Assembly (NCBI RefSeq): GCF_021018805.1 | Contig: NC_086248.1 | Span: forward strand, 55,867,485-55,931,484 | DNA length: 64,000 bases | From: Prinia subflava | Taxonomy: Eukaryota > Chordata > Aves > Passeriformes > Cisticolidae | Direction of reading: 5' to 3' | Shown: in pieces, positions 25,571 through 36,540 of the stretch | How positions within the stretch are numbered: the first letter of the stretch is position 1 | Layout of the letters: every line of letters starts with the position of its first letter | The notes under the pieces: generated by a model | What the model saw: the letters and a program-made list of their open reading frames with translations, nothing else | The model's database searches: none | Told to the model about the DNA's origin: nothing | Translations under genes and position numbers: made by a program

Positions 25571-25626
25571 AGTCTCAGGAGGCACAAGAAGTCTCAGGAG
25601 GCGCAAGAAGACTCAGGAGCTCAAGA
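25571..25626. repeat. Three-copy 19-mer tandem repeat
   Basis: AGTCTCAGGAGGCACAAGA, AGTCTCAGGAGGCGCAAGA and AGACTCAGGAGCTCAAGA (the third is one base shorter) are head-to-tail. The first two differ at one base, so the duplication is fairly young. Confidence 0.9.
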
Positions 25627-26663
25627 CTGTCAAAAGCCACAGGATCAAGCATGTATTGTTGCTTTTTCCATTCCAGTATTCATGCAGCTTTGTCCCTTGC
25701 CTATCTTCAGAGCCATCTTTTTTAGGTACAGTTGAAATGGAATTCACAGAAGGAGGTCCTTATGATAAAATTTTAGCTGCAAGAAAATCAGATTTCTACA
25801 GAGTAGAAATCTCAACCTGCAAATAAAAATATGACCTTTATAAACTCCAGTGGCCTATTTTGGCTAAACACTGACTTTTGGGTACCCTTTGGTTTTAACC
25901 TGTGACTCTAGGAATGCACCCCTGCACCCCCGCTGCTGGTGGGTATCTCAGGAGCTGAACCTGGATTGACAACAGGCAGGCTTTGCTCACATCTCATGCA
26001 GAAGTCACCCGCAGTTTGATTTTGATGTTTACTGTTTCTGTAATTAGACTTTACACTTCAAAGCACTTCTAAGACTGATAATTAAATGGACACATGAGCA
26101 ACTCATTTCTTGGGCTGAAAATGGTGTTGTGGTATAGATGGCAATTGTGACATGCAAACCTGAAATACCTCAGACAGAGTGAAAGCCAAGGGAATAGTTT
26201 TGATGAGTGTTACTAGTGGACTGGATGCTGTCCTTGCTTGCTGAACTGGAGAAAAGGGTGTGAAGTCCTTGTTTCACAGAACTAGAAGCTTGTGTGGTCA
26301 TGGAAAGTAAACAGCAGAAAACCAAGATATTTTTAAGGGGGGCAGGAAGCTCATTAGTTGTGAGCCCAACCCTGGTGACCCAGACTGCCTATCCACAGCC
26401 TAGTAGCTGTCAGTCCTGTCTGTCTCACCCCTTCCCAGCAGAAACTGCTGCTGGCTGCAGCATCAAAGCACCCTTGGAATAGCTGTTCTTCCCTGCTGCC
26501 CACTGCTCCTCCTTGCCGGTCAGAAGAATGCTCAAGAGAGTTCTGGGGTCTCTGGTCCCAGGAGACCCTGCCCCTAAGGGTGGCCCTTGGGACTGGTGGG
26601 GGCCCTATCCTGCTAGATATGCCAGTTTCAAGCACATTCCAGCCTTCTGTAGGTTCTCCTCCT

Positions 26664-26691
26664 AAAAAAAACAAACAAACAAACAAAAAAA
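26664..26691. repeat. A-rich (AAAC)n simple repeat
   Basis: A7 is followed by CAAA repeats and another A run. No retroposon body was recognised on its 5' side. Confidence 0.9.
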
Positions 26692-27701
26692 GACGTCTGC
26701 TGTGCTGGCTGTCAAATATCTGCAAAGTATCCTGGCCTCTTCTGTAGGGTCTTCTGAGCAGCAAGAGGGGAGCAGTGAGAGGATGTTTGTTTTGAAAAGG
26801 GAAGGGGAAGCAGTATTTGGCTGGAAGCATGTCTGGGGGTAGGCAGACTGGTAAAGCATGCAGGTTGTATTTCTCAGGGTTGAATGGTAACAAGACAGCA
26901 GTAGAAACAAAGCATGCTTTAAGGAAATAAAGAGAGAAGTAAAACTGAAAGGCTCCTTGGTGCAGCATTTTGAGTTTATGAGGCATTTCCTTTTGCTGAT
27001 GAATGTGGATAGTTTAACTTTTCTGCACTTTGTTTTTAAAAATGACCGGAGTACAACTACGAAAAGATGTTTGTTCTCCTTTTTGCAAATTCTAAACACA
27101 AAAATGCAAAATTTAGCATTAGGTTCAGTGTCAGATCCCCTGTAAAGCCAATGGAAATGGTATAGTTTACAGGGACATAAAATGTAACCCACAGTCTGGA
27201 TTGCTAAACCACTAGGGTAAGTGGTGAGAAAACTTATTTATAGACATTTCTGTGACATCTAGAAACCTTTTCTAGTGGCTGCATTTCCAAGCATCTTCAT
27301 TTGCTTACTGTGCACTTTTTTGCAAATGTGAGTTGTAGTTGCCCAAATCGTTTGGAAGGTTGGTTGTAGAAGAGTTGCAAACCAGTTTCTTTTGCAAAGC
27401 AACATATATTTGTCAAATAAATGTAAATATTTAATGGAAAAAAAGATTAAGAATGGTTAAGTCACCTAATCCAAGAACCAGGACAGCCCATTGGAACTGG
27501 AGTGACCAGTTGTTCTCCTGAAATCAGAACTTCATGATCACTAAATAAATCTTTGAATGTGTGCCAAGAATAAATCTTATTACATTTTTTGGCCAAGCTG
27601 TTCAATACCAATCACCCAAATAAGCTTGGAGATAGTAACATTTGATCTGCACAAAGTCAGGATTAATTTAAGAGGTAATTTGGTTCAGGAGAATTATCAC
27701 A

Positions 27702-27842
27702 AAAAATCACGGAATATTCTAAGTTGGAAGGCACCCAGAAGGATCCCTGCCTCTAATTCCCAAGTGAATGGCCCATACAGGAGGTACAACCAAAAACCTT
27801 AGCATTATTAGCACCATGCCCTAATCAACTGAGCTAATCTTA
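27702..27842 (-). mobile_element. TguSINE1-like SINE (tRNA-Ile head, CR1 tail)
   Basis: The element lies on the minus strand. Its 5' part (27,842 down to 27,769) is a decayed tRNA-Ile. Read on the minus strand it runs through TTAGCTCAGTTGATTAGGGC (D-arm and A box), ATGGTGCTAATAATG (anticodon arm, loop with AAT) and a degraded T-arm to the conserved end GGGCCA. The 3' part (27,768-27,702) is a CR1-type tail, visible on the plus strand as AATCACGGAATATTCTAAG followed by TTGGAAGGCACCCAGAAGGA. A tRNA-Ile promoter region fused to a CR1 tail is the known layout of TguSINE1, mobilised by CR1 enzymes in passerine birds. CpG sites of the T-arm and B box are mostly lost, so the copy is old and probably silent. 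It is not a functional tRNA gene: the T-arm no longer pairs and extra tail sequence is joined. Confidence 0.88.
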
Positions 27843-27844
27843 GG

Positions 27845-30010
27845 GCTGCCAGGCAAGCTCATCTAAAAATCTGTTCTGTTTTCAACTCCCACATCAATGC
27901 CACAGCTTACAAGACTCACCTTGAATATTCTTTTTATGACAATAGAACCTGTTCTTTGTCTATCTTTTTTAAAAGCATATTTTCAGCCCTTCTGTTGTTT
28001 ATACAGCTCCTTTCCTAAATTATCTCGGAGAGACAGATAATAGGATGAGGTGCAGGGACTGCTTCAGAGCTGCCTCAGAGGATCTGGGGGGCCAAGCTGC
28101 CAGGATGGGCTCCTTCTACCTCTGTTAGGCTCTAGTGGGTTTAAACAGACATTGCAGAGGAAAAAGCCCATGAGCATCCCATGCTTGGAGGGCTCCCCAA
28201 GCAGACTCACCTACCTTTTGAACAGGCCCCAGTTTAGGATCAGCCATGAATATCTTCAGCTTAGGGAAAAATACTTTTCTAAACTTAAAATTGATTTTAA
28301 AATATGAACATGTGTTCAGAAAGCCAAGGGAGCTGAGGCAAGACCAGGCTAAGACAAGGTGGAAATATCAAACAGAGTGTGCATTAGCCTGCATTGTTGG
28401 ATCACTTGGCTGTTTAATCCCCAGTTATGGGGCAAGAAATCTCTACACAACATGCAGGAGGGTTTGACAGGAAGTGAGACAGGAGAAAATGAATTGTTGT
28501 GTCTTGTGATATGCTGTATGCAAAAGTGAGCCAGGGGTGAAAGGGTATGATGACAAAGCTGTTGGCAATTTAAATCTTGGCTCAGGCATAAAATAAATAC
28601 ATTATTCCTGATGGTGAAATTGGATGGTGCTGTCATGGATTCATTTTGTCTTCCTGGTGTTTTTCTAGCCCCTTCTCTTTCATCTGACCTGTGGCATTCA
28701 TATCTGCACGCCAATGTGTCAAAATATTCCTTGGATATGTCAGGTTTGAGTGCACTTTAATTGCAATCCAGGCTGCATGTATTTTATCTGAGCTTCACAT
28801 CCAGATACCATTGAAATCGATGCATTTTGGAGGGTTGTACCAGGCCTTCTAAAGATGGATTGACTTGGGTAGGTCTGCCTTGGGGCATGGCACTACTCTT
28901 GCTCCAGCTTTTACTCTGCCTTTGAGTGTGCAGGGCTGACCAGCACTGCCAGGAGGGTGGTACAGGATTTTCATATGGCTAGGAACAGGGCCCTTACACT
29001 TCACAAGAGGCAACATGAGCTCATAGCGTTAAAACTAAACCAAACCAAGGCAAACCAGAAATATTGTGGCAGTGACTGTGTGTGTTGGGAACATTAACTT
29101 TCCATTTGCGTCCCCTGTATTTTTGCACTTTCATGATCTTCTTTTTCATGTGGTTTTCTTTCTCTTCTTTTTCCCTTATGCTTTTTACATTTTCTGAAAA
29201 CGACACCTTTTGCCATGCTGTAGATGTTAGTGCAGGGGGTCTCTGAATGCTGGCCTGGCTGCTGCTGCAGTGATGAAGATGGGGATTTCCTCTGGGTGCA
29301 GGAGGGATAACCCCTGTTTGCATCTGACTGACTCTGCTTGCTCCTAGCAACTTCTCTGCTTTTTTCGAGATGTTTCCTTTTCAGTTTGCACCAGTGGATG
29401 GGGATAGAAGAAAAGGAGCAGGTTAATACTTTTGTTTGGATAACTTCATCCTACCTCCCCCATTTACTTATCTAAAGCTTATCTGAAATTTCATGGGCTG
29501 GAAAGTCACAAAATCAGATGTTCTTGGGAGCCTTTTACTGCTTTCTAGGCTTGGTGTGGGTGGACATACCACAGGCGCAGCTTGTCACGCAGTGTTTTGG
29601 TAGCTCTAGCTCCTTACAGATGCCTGGAGCTTGGCTACACATGAAAAATTAAACAAATGAAATATTGGTGGAATTTGGTAAGCACTCTGGAGCACAGCCT
29701 GCAGCTTTGTGCTTGGCTTACTGCTGCTTTTCCAGGGGAAGGTGAGCCACCTCTTTCCAGTGACCTGGGCCCTCACAGCTGCTCCCAAGACCTGTGCTCT
29801 GAACCCACCATTTTGAAGCCCAAGTGTAAAACAATTTCAACCCCACTTTTTATTTGTATTTGAATTCCTTACAGACTATTTGGTGCCAAGATTGTGGCTG
29901 TGTCTTGGTTTTCTATGGATCTTAACACAGAGAAAAAAACCCTTTCAACAATTTAAGTAAAAATATGTGAAATAGGATTAGCCTGTACCTTGTAAAATTT
30001 TATTTTAAGA
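27845..30010. other. Unique non-coding sequence
   Basis: No gene or interspersed repeat recognised. Frames of 109 and 121 codons on the minus strand (29,021-29,350 and 28,349-28,714) have no domain and no splice-site context I would trust. Confidence 0.5.
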
Positions 30011-30015
30011 AAGTA

Positions 30016-30087
30016 AGGCCCTGATCCAATCACAATGAGGTCAGTGGGACACTTTCCACTGATTCAGCAGGGCTTGGATATGGTCCT
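30016..30087. repeat. Imperfect 72-base foldback, likely ancient amniote repeat
   Basis: The arms AGGCCCTGATCCAA and CTTGGATATGGTCCT, and further in GGTCAGTGG and CCACTGATTCA, are inverted copies meeting at the centre near 30,051. The sequence resembles, from memory, the palindromic GGCCTGATCC...GGATCAGGCC repeat scattered in reptile, bird and mammal genomes. I cannot give a family name with confidence. It has no coding capacity. Confidence 0.6.
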
Positions 30088-31918
30088 AAGACATTATTTT
30101 CAGAAACAAGGACTATGAGAAATGTATCTAATATTAGAAATTTATTGTTTATATTCTTTCTATAATTAAAATGGCCAGCTGCTGTTAAAAGGCTTCCTCT
30201 GAGCTGAACGTCTGCATGCTAAACTTGAGCCTGAAGCAAAATGAGAGATGTTGGCTCTTGACAACAAAGGTGTTCTGCACAGGGATCCAAGTGGGCTGGT
30301 GTCTCAACCATCCTGTTCCACAAGACACTGCTGCAAGACATTTGTTCAGATCTCTGGCCTCCTCCCCAAACATGACAGAAGTCTGCAGTCAAGAGTAGAT
30401 TTGGAAAAGCTGTTTACATATGACACCACCATGACAGGAATGTATGCAGCTGATCAGATCCACACCTCATTTGTGCTGTTCTTGGACAGACACAACTGAG
30501 CCTGCCCTGAAAGCAGTTTATACTTCTTTGGAGCCCTTAATGCCTTGAAATCTTGAAAGACTGAGACACTTGCTGCTGACACTAGGTGTGCAGACAGCCC
30601 AGACCTCCAGATGGATGGAGACTTGCTGGATGGGGAAGTGGCTCTTTGCCAATATCTTTAATAAATAAAAGGAACTGCATGGGTAAGCTGGGGCCATTTG
30701 TAAGCAGGCAATGGGCTGAGGTAATTTTTCCTTTTAGAGCTGCTAAATAATGGGGCAAAATTACCATCTGTGTCCATCTGTTTCACCCATGCAAGCGATG
30801 GATGGTGCCTCTAGGCAGAAAGTTCTGGTTTTGGGACTGAAGTACAAGATCCAAACTGGAAGACATAGAAGAAATGGAAAAACATGGGAAAAAGGAAAAA
30901 ATGAACTGATGAGGGATGACCTTCCTTTTGGGATGTGAAGATGGTCTGTGAGTACTCCGGGTCACCCATTCCTCTGCAGGGAGCCAAAGCACACCCAGGG
31001 CAGCTGTCAAGAGACAGTCAACATGACTGAGCATCCCAACACGCCCAAATGCTGAGCACTGGTGGTAAGAAGTGACAGCTGGGCCACCTCAGAGCTGTTT
31101 GGGCAGGACATGGCCCCATTTCTCATGCAGGCTGCCAGGTACTGTCCTGAGACATTGAGTGAGGTTTGCTTTCCTGGCAATGGCCACCCATCACTACCTT
31201 GGTCTGGGACTCCATCGGGGGCAAGAAGAGGCTGTGATGATGACCTCACCAGCTAGCCACGGGAGCACTGCCCCAGGAGGGGGTGATCTTCTCTCCTATG
31301 GAGCATTCACCCCTTCCAAACTGCTGTTTAACTGTGTCCCTCGCCTCTCCTTTCCCTCCTGTAGAACCATGTCTGTGTAGACCCCTTGTTTAAATCCTTT
31401 CCTAGTGAGGTTACTAGTTCTTGAGTGCTCCTGGAGAGTTATGAGCCTTCCTGAGCTCCTGCATGGGAAGGTCCAGCATGCGTTGTTTAAGTGATTTTCA
31501 CAAGAATGCTGGGAAGCTGAATCAGTGCTTCTTGCTGCACAAGAGAGAAGAAACACTTCAAACACCAATCTTTTTAAAAAGTTACATTCCCTCCCATCTC
31601 AGAGCAGTCTGGCTGATGCTGGGCAGGAATCAGACGTGTTTTATTTCCTTTTTTCCTTGTATCCAACTGCACTCTACCATCACTCCTGCTAACATATTGG
31701 CTGAAGCCAAAATTTGTTGTTGCTCCAGCTTCACACCTGAATGGTTGAATCTGATGCAGTTTTATTGAAAGATATGGGATCTGTTGGACACACCTTGGGA
31801 TCGGTGAGCAGTCACTCACACATAACCAGTCCTTCTGGAGTTAGTAATGGCTCACAGATTTGAATGGACTTCAACATTTGGCCATTAAGCATGGCTTTAA
31901 TCTCTTTACCTTTTGAAC

Positions 31919-31935
31919 TTACGTCAGTTACGTAA
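31919..31935. promoter_or_regulatory. Adjacent CRE-like and D-box-like bZIP sites
   Basis: TTACGTCA (the reverse of the CRE variant TGACGTAA) is followed after one base by the perfect palindrome TTACGTAA, the consensus for PAR-bZIP factors (DBP, HLF, TEF) and NFIL3. Both keep their CpG in CpG-poor DNA. Binding is inferred from the motif only; no nearby promoter was identified. Confidence 0.35.
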
Positions 31936-34205
31936 TGCTTTGGATATTCTAGGGAGCTGGCTTCAGTTTCAATAGATTTTCATATTAAATGGGCTATCTC
32001 CTCTATTTGCTTGCTTTGGGTAATATTTTATAACAAATACTTGACAGTTAGAAGTTTTTTTAAACTGAATTAATATTACTATTGGTGGCATCCAGTGCTG
32101 TCTCAGTGCTCCACCACGACATCAAAAACCACAATTATAGTGAAATAGACTGCCTGGTAACTATGTGTATTTTACTCATATAAAACGAACAAATGCAAAA
32201 ATTTACATTAAAAAAAGAGAAAATTTAACTTGATGTCACCAAACTGGTCTTTCCCAATAGATATGCTAAGCCTTGTTGCATGTAACTGATCCAACAACGC
32301 ATACACCAATAAATAGGAATCTCTTTCCATTTAAGTTTCCCCTTACTTATCATGCATCACTGTGCGTGGTTGATACTTGAAATGTAGAAATGAAATATTT
32401 AAATGTCTTTTTTTTTTTTTTTAATAAGGGCCTTGTTTATATTTAATGAAGACTTGCAGAATGTTTAAACACTCAGCATAGAACAGTTCTTCAGTGAGAC
32501 TGGTACTGGTCTACCATCCTTAGATTTAGGCCAAAGTCGTATGTTTGTTTCAGCCAGTGCTGTGTAGGGGGGCAGTGAGGAAAATTCCAGCTCCTTCTCT
32601 CTGTTCATCTGGTCACATATCCATATCTTTTCCATGTGCTCATATTCCTGCTCATCCAACAGTGCTGGAGGAGCAAGGCACAATGGAGGGCTGGGTGGGG
32701 AAAAGATGATTTTTGGCTGCATCCATTCCCTGGTCCAGTTCCCTGCAGAACCAAACAAATTACCCACAGCTGCAAGGGCACAAGTAGCTTTGGGTAGATG
32801 AAAAAGGGAGAACACCCCACCCGCCCCCTTTCAACACAGCTCCCACTGGAATAAAATAATCACGGAACTTCAGCCGCAGTCAAGCAAGCAGAATTACCTG
32901 CTGAGGGTTGGTTTGTGGGGGAACAGAAACAATGAAAGTTGAAAGGAAGCTATAGGGTTTGATGAGGTTTATCTGTCTGGCAAAGACTTTTTGCTTTCTT
33001 AGAGGTTCTTGGAAATGTCTTCAAAACATTCCAGGCTTGGTTTTGCTCCTTAAATACTCTTCAGTGTTTTATTTTAACAGTGAAGAGCCAAATTCTTCCC
33101 TCAGATATGCATGCAAATACTCCCACATTAATCAGAAGAATTGTCTGCACATTCCCTAAGTGCAGGAGGGTTCTCATTTGGTATGTGCTTTGCTTCTTAA
33201 GGAGAAGTCAATTCTGAGCACAAACCTATTCACACAAATTCATGGAAATTTTGTGTTTTTCCAGCATGGACTGAGGATCAGTTGCTCTCACCCTACAGGG
33301 AACACTAACATATTTCACGGGAAGACTCAGTGGCTACAGAAAGATTGCCCACAAAGCATAGGGTGTATCAGGACACTTAAAATGGGCAATCTGATTCTCT
33401 GATTTATGAGAAGTGATGAAGAGGTAGGAAGAGCTGCACGTAAGAATAGGATATGACATTAATTCATGGAAAAAAATTGGTACATCCTATTTGATTTAAA
33501 ATACAAGGACTGAAACAGTAATGTAGGTCTTTATACTTCTTGATAAAACACTAGTGGACTCTAAAAATAGGTTTTAAAAACTGAGCTGCTGTTTTGATTT
33601 GTAAAACAAGTTAAACCAAACTTGACAATAAGGCATGTGCTTTAGATTTCCCTGGTTTGAGGCACTGTTTACTCTGGCAGATGTATCCTTAAGTTAAGCT
33701 TTTTTTCCCCCCTCAAAGCTGTTACATGGTAGACTGATGTTGGCTGACCCTGAAGCAAAAATTTGAAAACAGCACATTTATTTTCCTGCTAATGCTAAAC
33801 ACATATGCCATGCTTCATTTTTTTGGGGCTAGATGGAAAATCTTCAAATCTGGACTATTTGTCCCTTTTACCCTGACTTTCAGTGTTTTCATGAACACAA
33901 AAATAACATAATAAACTTGAGGGATGGGAGCATGTGTGTTTTGCAGTGGGAGAGCAGCCTGTAATTTGCAGGCTGGAAGGGGCAGATGGGAAGAACCAGA
34001 GGGTCAGCCTGGTCCCATGCTGTGTCAGTGACAATGGGCTTTCCCACATGCCTCAGCACTCAGCAAAGCTCACAGAGTGCTGCTGCCCAACTGGGCAAAA
34101 TGTTAGCAGACCTATAACTTCCATTCTCTTACTTTCCTTACAACACAGGCAAAATACCAGGCTGGCAGTCATCTTTGCTACTACTTCAACAATTCATTGG
34201 GATTT

Positions 34206-34248
34206 AAAACAAACAAACAAAAACCCAAAACAAAACAAACAAACAAAA
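34206..34248. repeat. A/C-rich (AAAC)n simple repeat
   Basis: Irregular CAAA and CAAAA units. No retroposed gene body is recognisable upstream. Confidence 0.9.
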
Positions 34249-36119
34249 CCCCTCAACAAAATCCTGCAATACTGTTGATATTTACAGACAGCTCTGAAGA
34301 AAAATGACTTTTTGGAATAGTGGTATTGCTATGACATGTGGGCCCCACGCTACAGAGATTTTGTGGAGGCCACGTATGATTGCCTCTGTTTTAACAGCTT
34401 TCATGAAGATATAAATAAAGCCAGCATACCTGTAGAGCCACAGTCAGTCTCCAAGACACTGAGTTTTCTCTCACTGGAAACCAACTCAAAATAAGTTGTG
34501 CTGGAGTCAGCTGAGAGTGTCAGGGTGCAACATGGAAAAAAAAGATGCAACATGAGCTCGCTGACTGAAGTTGCTAAAATGGAGCAGTGGTTTGGGTAAA
34601 ACACTGAGGGTCTGTTCCATGCAATTCTTGAATGGATTTGACTGGAATGGACTTCAGCTAAATGGATTAAATTGTTAAACCAATTTAAGAAAGTCCATGT
34701 TCAGAGAAGAAAGAAGTTGCTTAAATTTGTGCCAATCCTCACATCAATAAAGAGGGAAAAATGATTTAAGAAAGAAAGACTTATAAGAGGTCATTCCTCT
34801 TGATGAAATATTTAAATCTTTGCCAATGCTAACTGAGAGGAATGAAAAAAAGTCCTCTGGAGAGCTTTTAGCAATTAGTTCCTGTTTGCAAAGAATCTGG
34901 GTCTGTGTTGTTCTAGGGCGCTCAGCCCAACAATTTTTTATGTTTTTTCTCTATACTGGACTGCACCTCATTAGAGATGCCCAGCTGGATTTTTTTCTCT
35001 CTTTCACGGCTATACACATCACTTTTCATCCTGTCCTTTCCACCACCTACTGTTTCTTTAGCAAGTAAAGCAAGTGAAAATAGAGCACAAATCCAGTGCT
35101 CATCCACATTTATCAGTCTTCTCCAGATGTTTAGCAGCTGGAAACACAGAATTAAAGTAGCACTTTGAGACACAGTGATGTGTGCTATCACCCTTGCAGA
35201 TATTCTGCAGCCATCAGGGGTGTGTGGACAACAGAACCAGGAGCTCTGTTACAAGGTACCCAGGCATCTGGTACACACAATCTATTATTTTACTGTACAG
35301 GGCCAGACTGACTTTACCTTCCTCTGAGCTGGCAAATAAGCTACCTCTAGCCTACAAATTTTACAGCTGTCTCATTGCAAGTGGCAAAATTAAAGTGAAT
35401 CACACATTACCATACTACAGATTCTAGATTAAATTGGTGCTACTGTGTCGGAGTGAGTTCTGTTAATCCTTATTTTTGCAGACATATTTCCACTAGGTTA
35501 TGGGCAAAACCTGGAAGAGCCCTATGGACTTTTGTGGCTCTGAATGATGTAGACACTGAAACCTACAGGGCTGGTCCCATAACCATTCTATAAGGACTGT
35601 AGCTGAGCTATACTTTTAAAACCATGGTATCTCATGCTTTTCTCCTATGAGGCTGGCTAATAGAGATGCTAATAGGGTAGAAGTGCACTTCTGGTTCTCC
35701 TTAGAGGAGACAGCTGGAGTTAAAGCTACACTCCACTGGGTCAACTATTCCCTAGCAATGAACCACTGCAGGAATGCTCAAGAGAAATGAAAAGAGTAGG
35801 ACCAGTGAGGTAGAACCAGGGTGCCAGCCTGTGTAGGAAAAAAACCATAGCAAAAGACACTTCCGTTTTTCTACTGTTGCATTTTGGAATGATAAAATGA
35901 GGTTACAGTAAATACACAACATAGATTGTGAATAAAATTTATCTTCTTTTTTCCTTTAATAGCCACATTCTCACTACTTGTCTAGAATTTCAAAAGCATC
36001 AGTAAAAGACTTACTCTCAAAGGTAACAACTGAACCAATATGAGCTGGTATCCTTGAATGCAGAGGTGTGACCTCTAAGAACAAGTTATGCATAACAGTA
36101 CCCCTCTGTTCTGTAGCTT

Positions 36120-36540
36120 AGCAGCCTTCCCTGCATCCACCAGGCGGGTCAGCTGGTCATAAAAGGAGACCAGGTTGGTCAAACACGACCTGCCCCTCCT
36201 AAAGCCATGAGGGCTGGGTCTGATACCCTGGCCATCCTGTAAGTGCTGAGTGATGACACTCAGAATAAACTGCTCCATAACCTTACAGGGAACTGAGGTC
36301 AGGCTGACTGGCCTGTAATTACCAGGATCCTCCTTCCCACCTGTTTTGAAAATGGATGTCACACTGACCAGCTTCCAGTCACCTGGAACCTCATTCGTGA
36401 GCCAAGATTATTGGTAAATGATGGAGAGTGGCTTCACAAGCTCATCTGCCAGCTCCCTCATCACCCTGGGGTGAATCCCATCCAGGCCCATAGATTTATG
36501 GACATTCAAATGTCTCAGCAGTTCTCTGCTTCTCTGCCTC
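36120..36540 (-). mobile_element. CR1 LINE internal fragment, reverse-transcriptase part of ORF2
   Basis: On the minus strand one frame reads through the start of the CR1 reverse transcriptase. In order it shows HKSM.LDGIHPRV, ELADELVKPLSIIYQ, a stop codon (36,408-36,410), SWLTNEVPGDWKLV, GGKEDPGNYRPVSLTSVPCK, MEQFILSVITQHL, then HGFRRGRSCLTNLVSFYDQL, ending at VDAGKA. NYRPVSLTSVP and HGF...SCLTNL are hallmark motifs of the fingers region. Homology stops at about 36,120, before the catalytic YADD motif, and the CR1 3' UTR is absent. The frame is otherwise intact over about 140 codons, so the copy is only moderately old. It is dead because it is truncated at both ends and carries a stop. Confidence 0.93.

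Larger units (their letters stand above)
25075..27700. other. Unique non-coding sequence with small simple repeats
   Basis: No gene recognised. The longest frames (210 codons at 26,354-26,986 and 176 codons at 26,662-27,192, both minus strand) overlap each other in different frames, cross an A/C simple repeat and show no domain. A three-copy 19-mer (25,571-25,626) and an (AAAC)n tract (26,664-26,691) are listed separately. Confidence 0.5.
30095..36115. other. Unique non-coding sequence
   Basis: No gene recognised. Contents listed separately are a pair of bZIP-type sites (31,919-31,935) and an A/C simple repeat (34,206-34,248). A poly-T run lies at 32,408-32,423. A 7-base hairpin CAGCCTG/CAGGCTG sits near 33,954-33,974. 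Many 60-116 codon frames overlap on both strands from 30,180 to 32,820 and look like chance. Confidence 0.5.

Noticed and set aside
26354..27192. 210- and 176-codon minus-strand frames
   Set aside because: They overlap in different frames, cross an (AAAC)n repeat, have no domain and no splice-site support.
27769..27842. Possible tRNA-Ile gene on the minus strand
   Set aside because: The T-arm and B box are degraded and the sequence runs into a CR1 tail, so it is the head of a SINE, not a functional tRNA gene.
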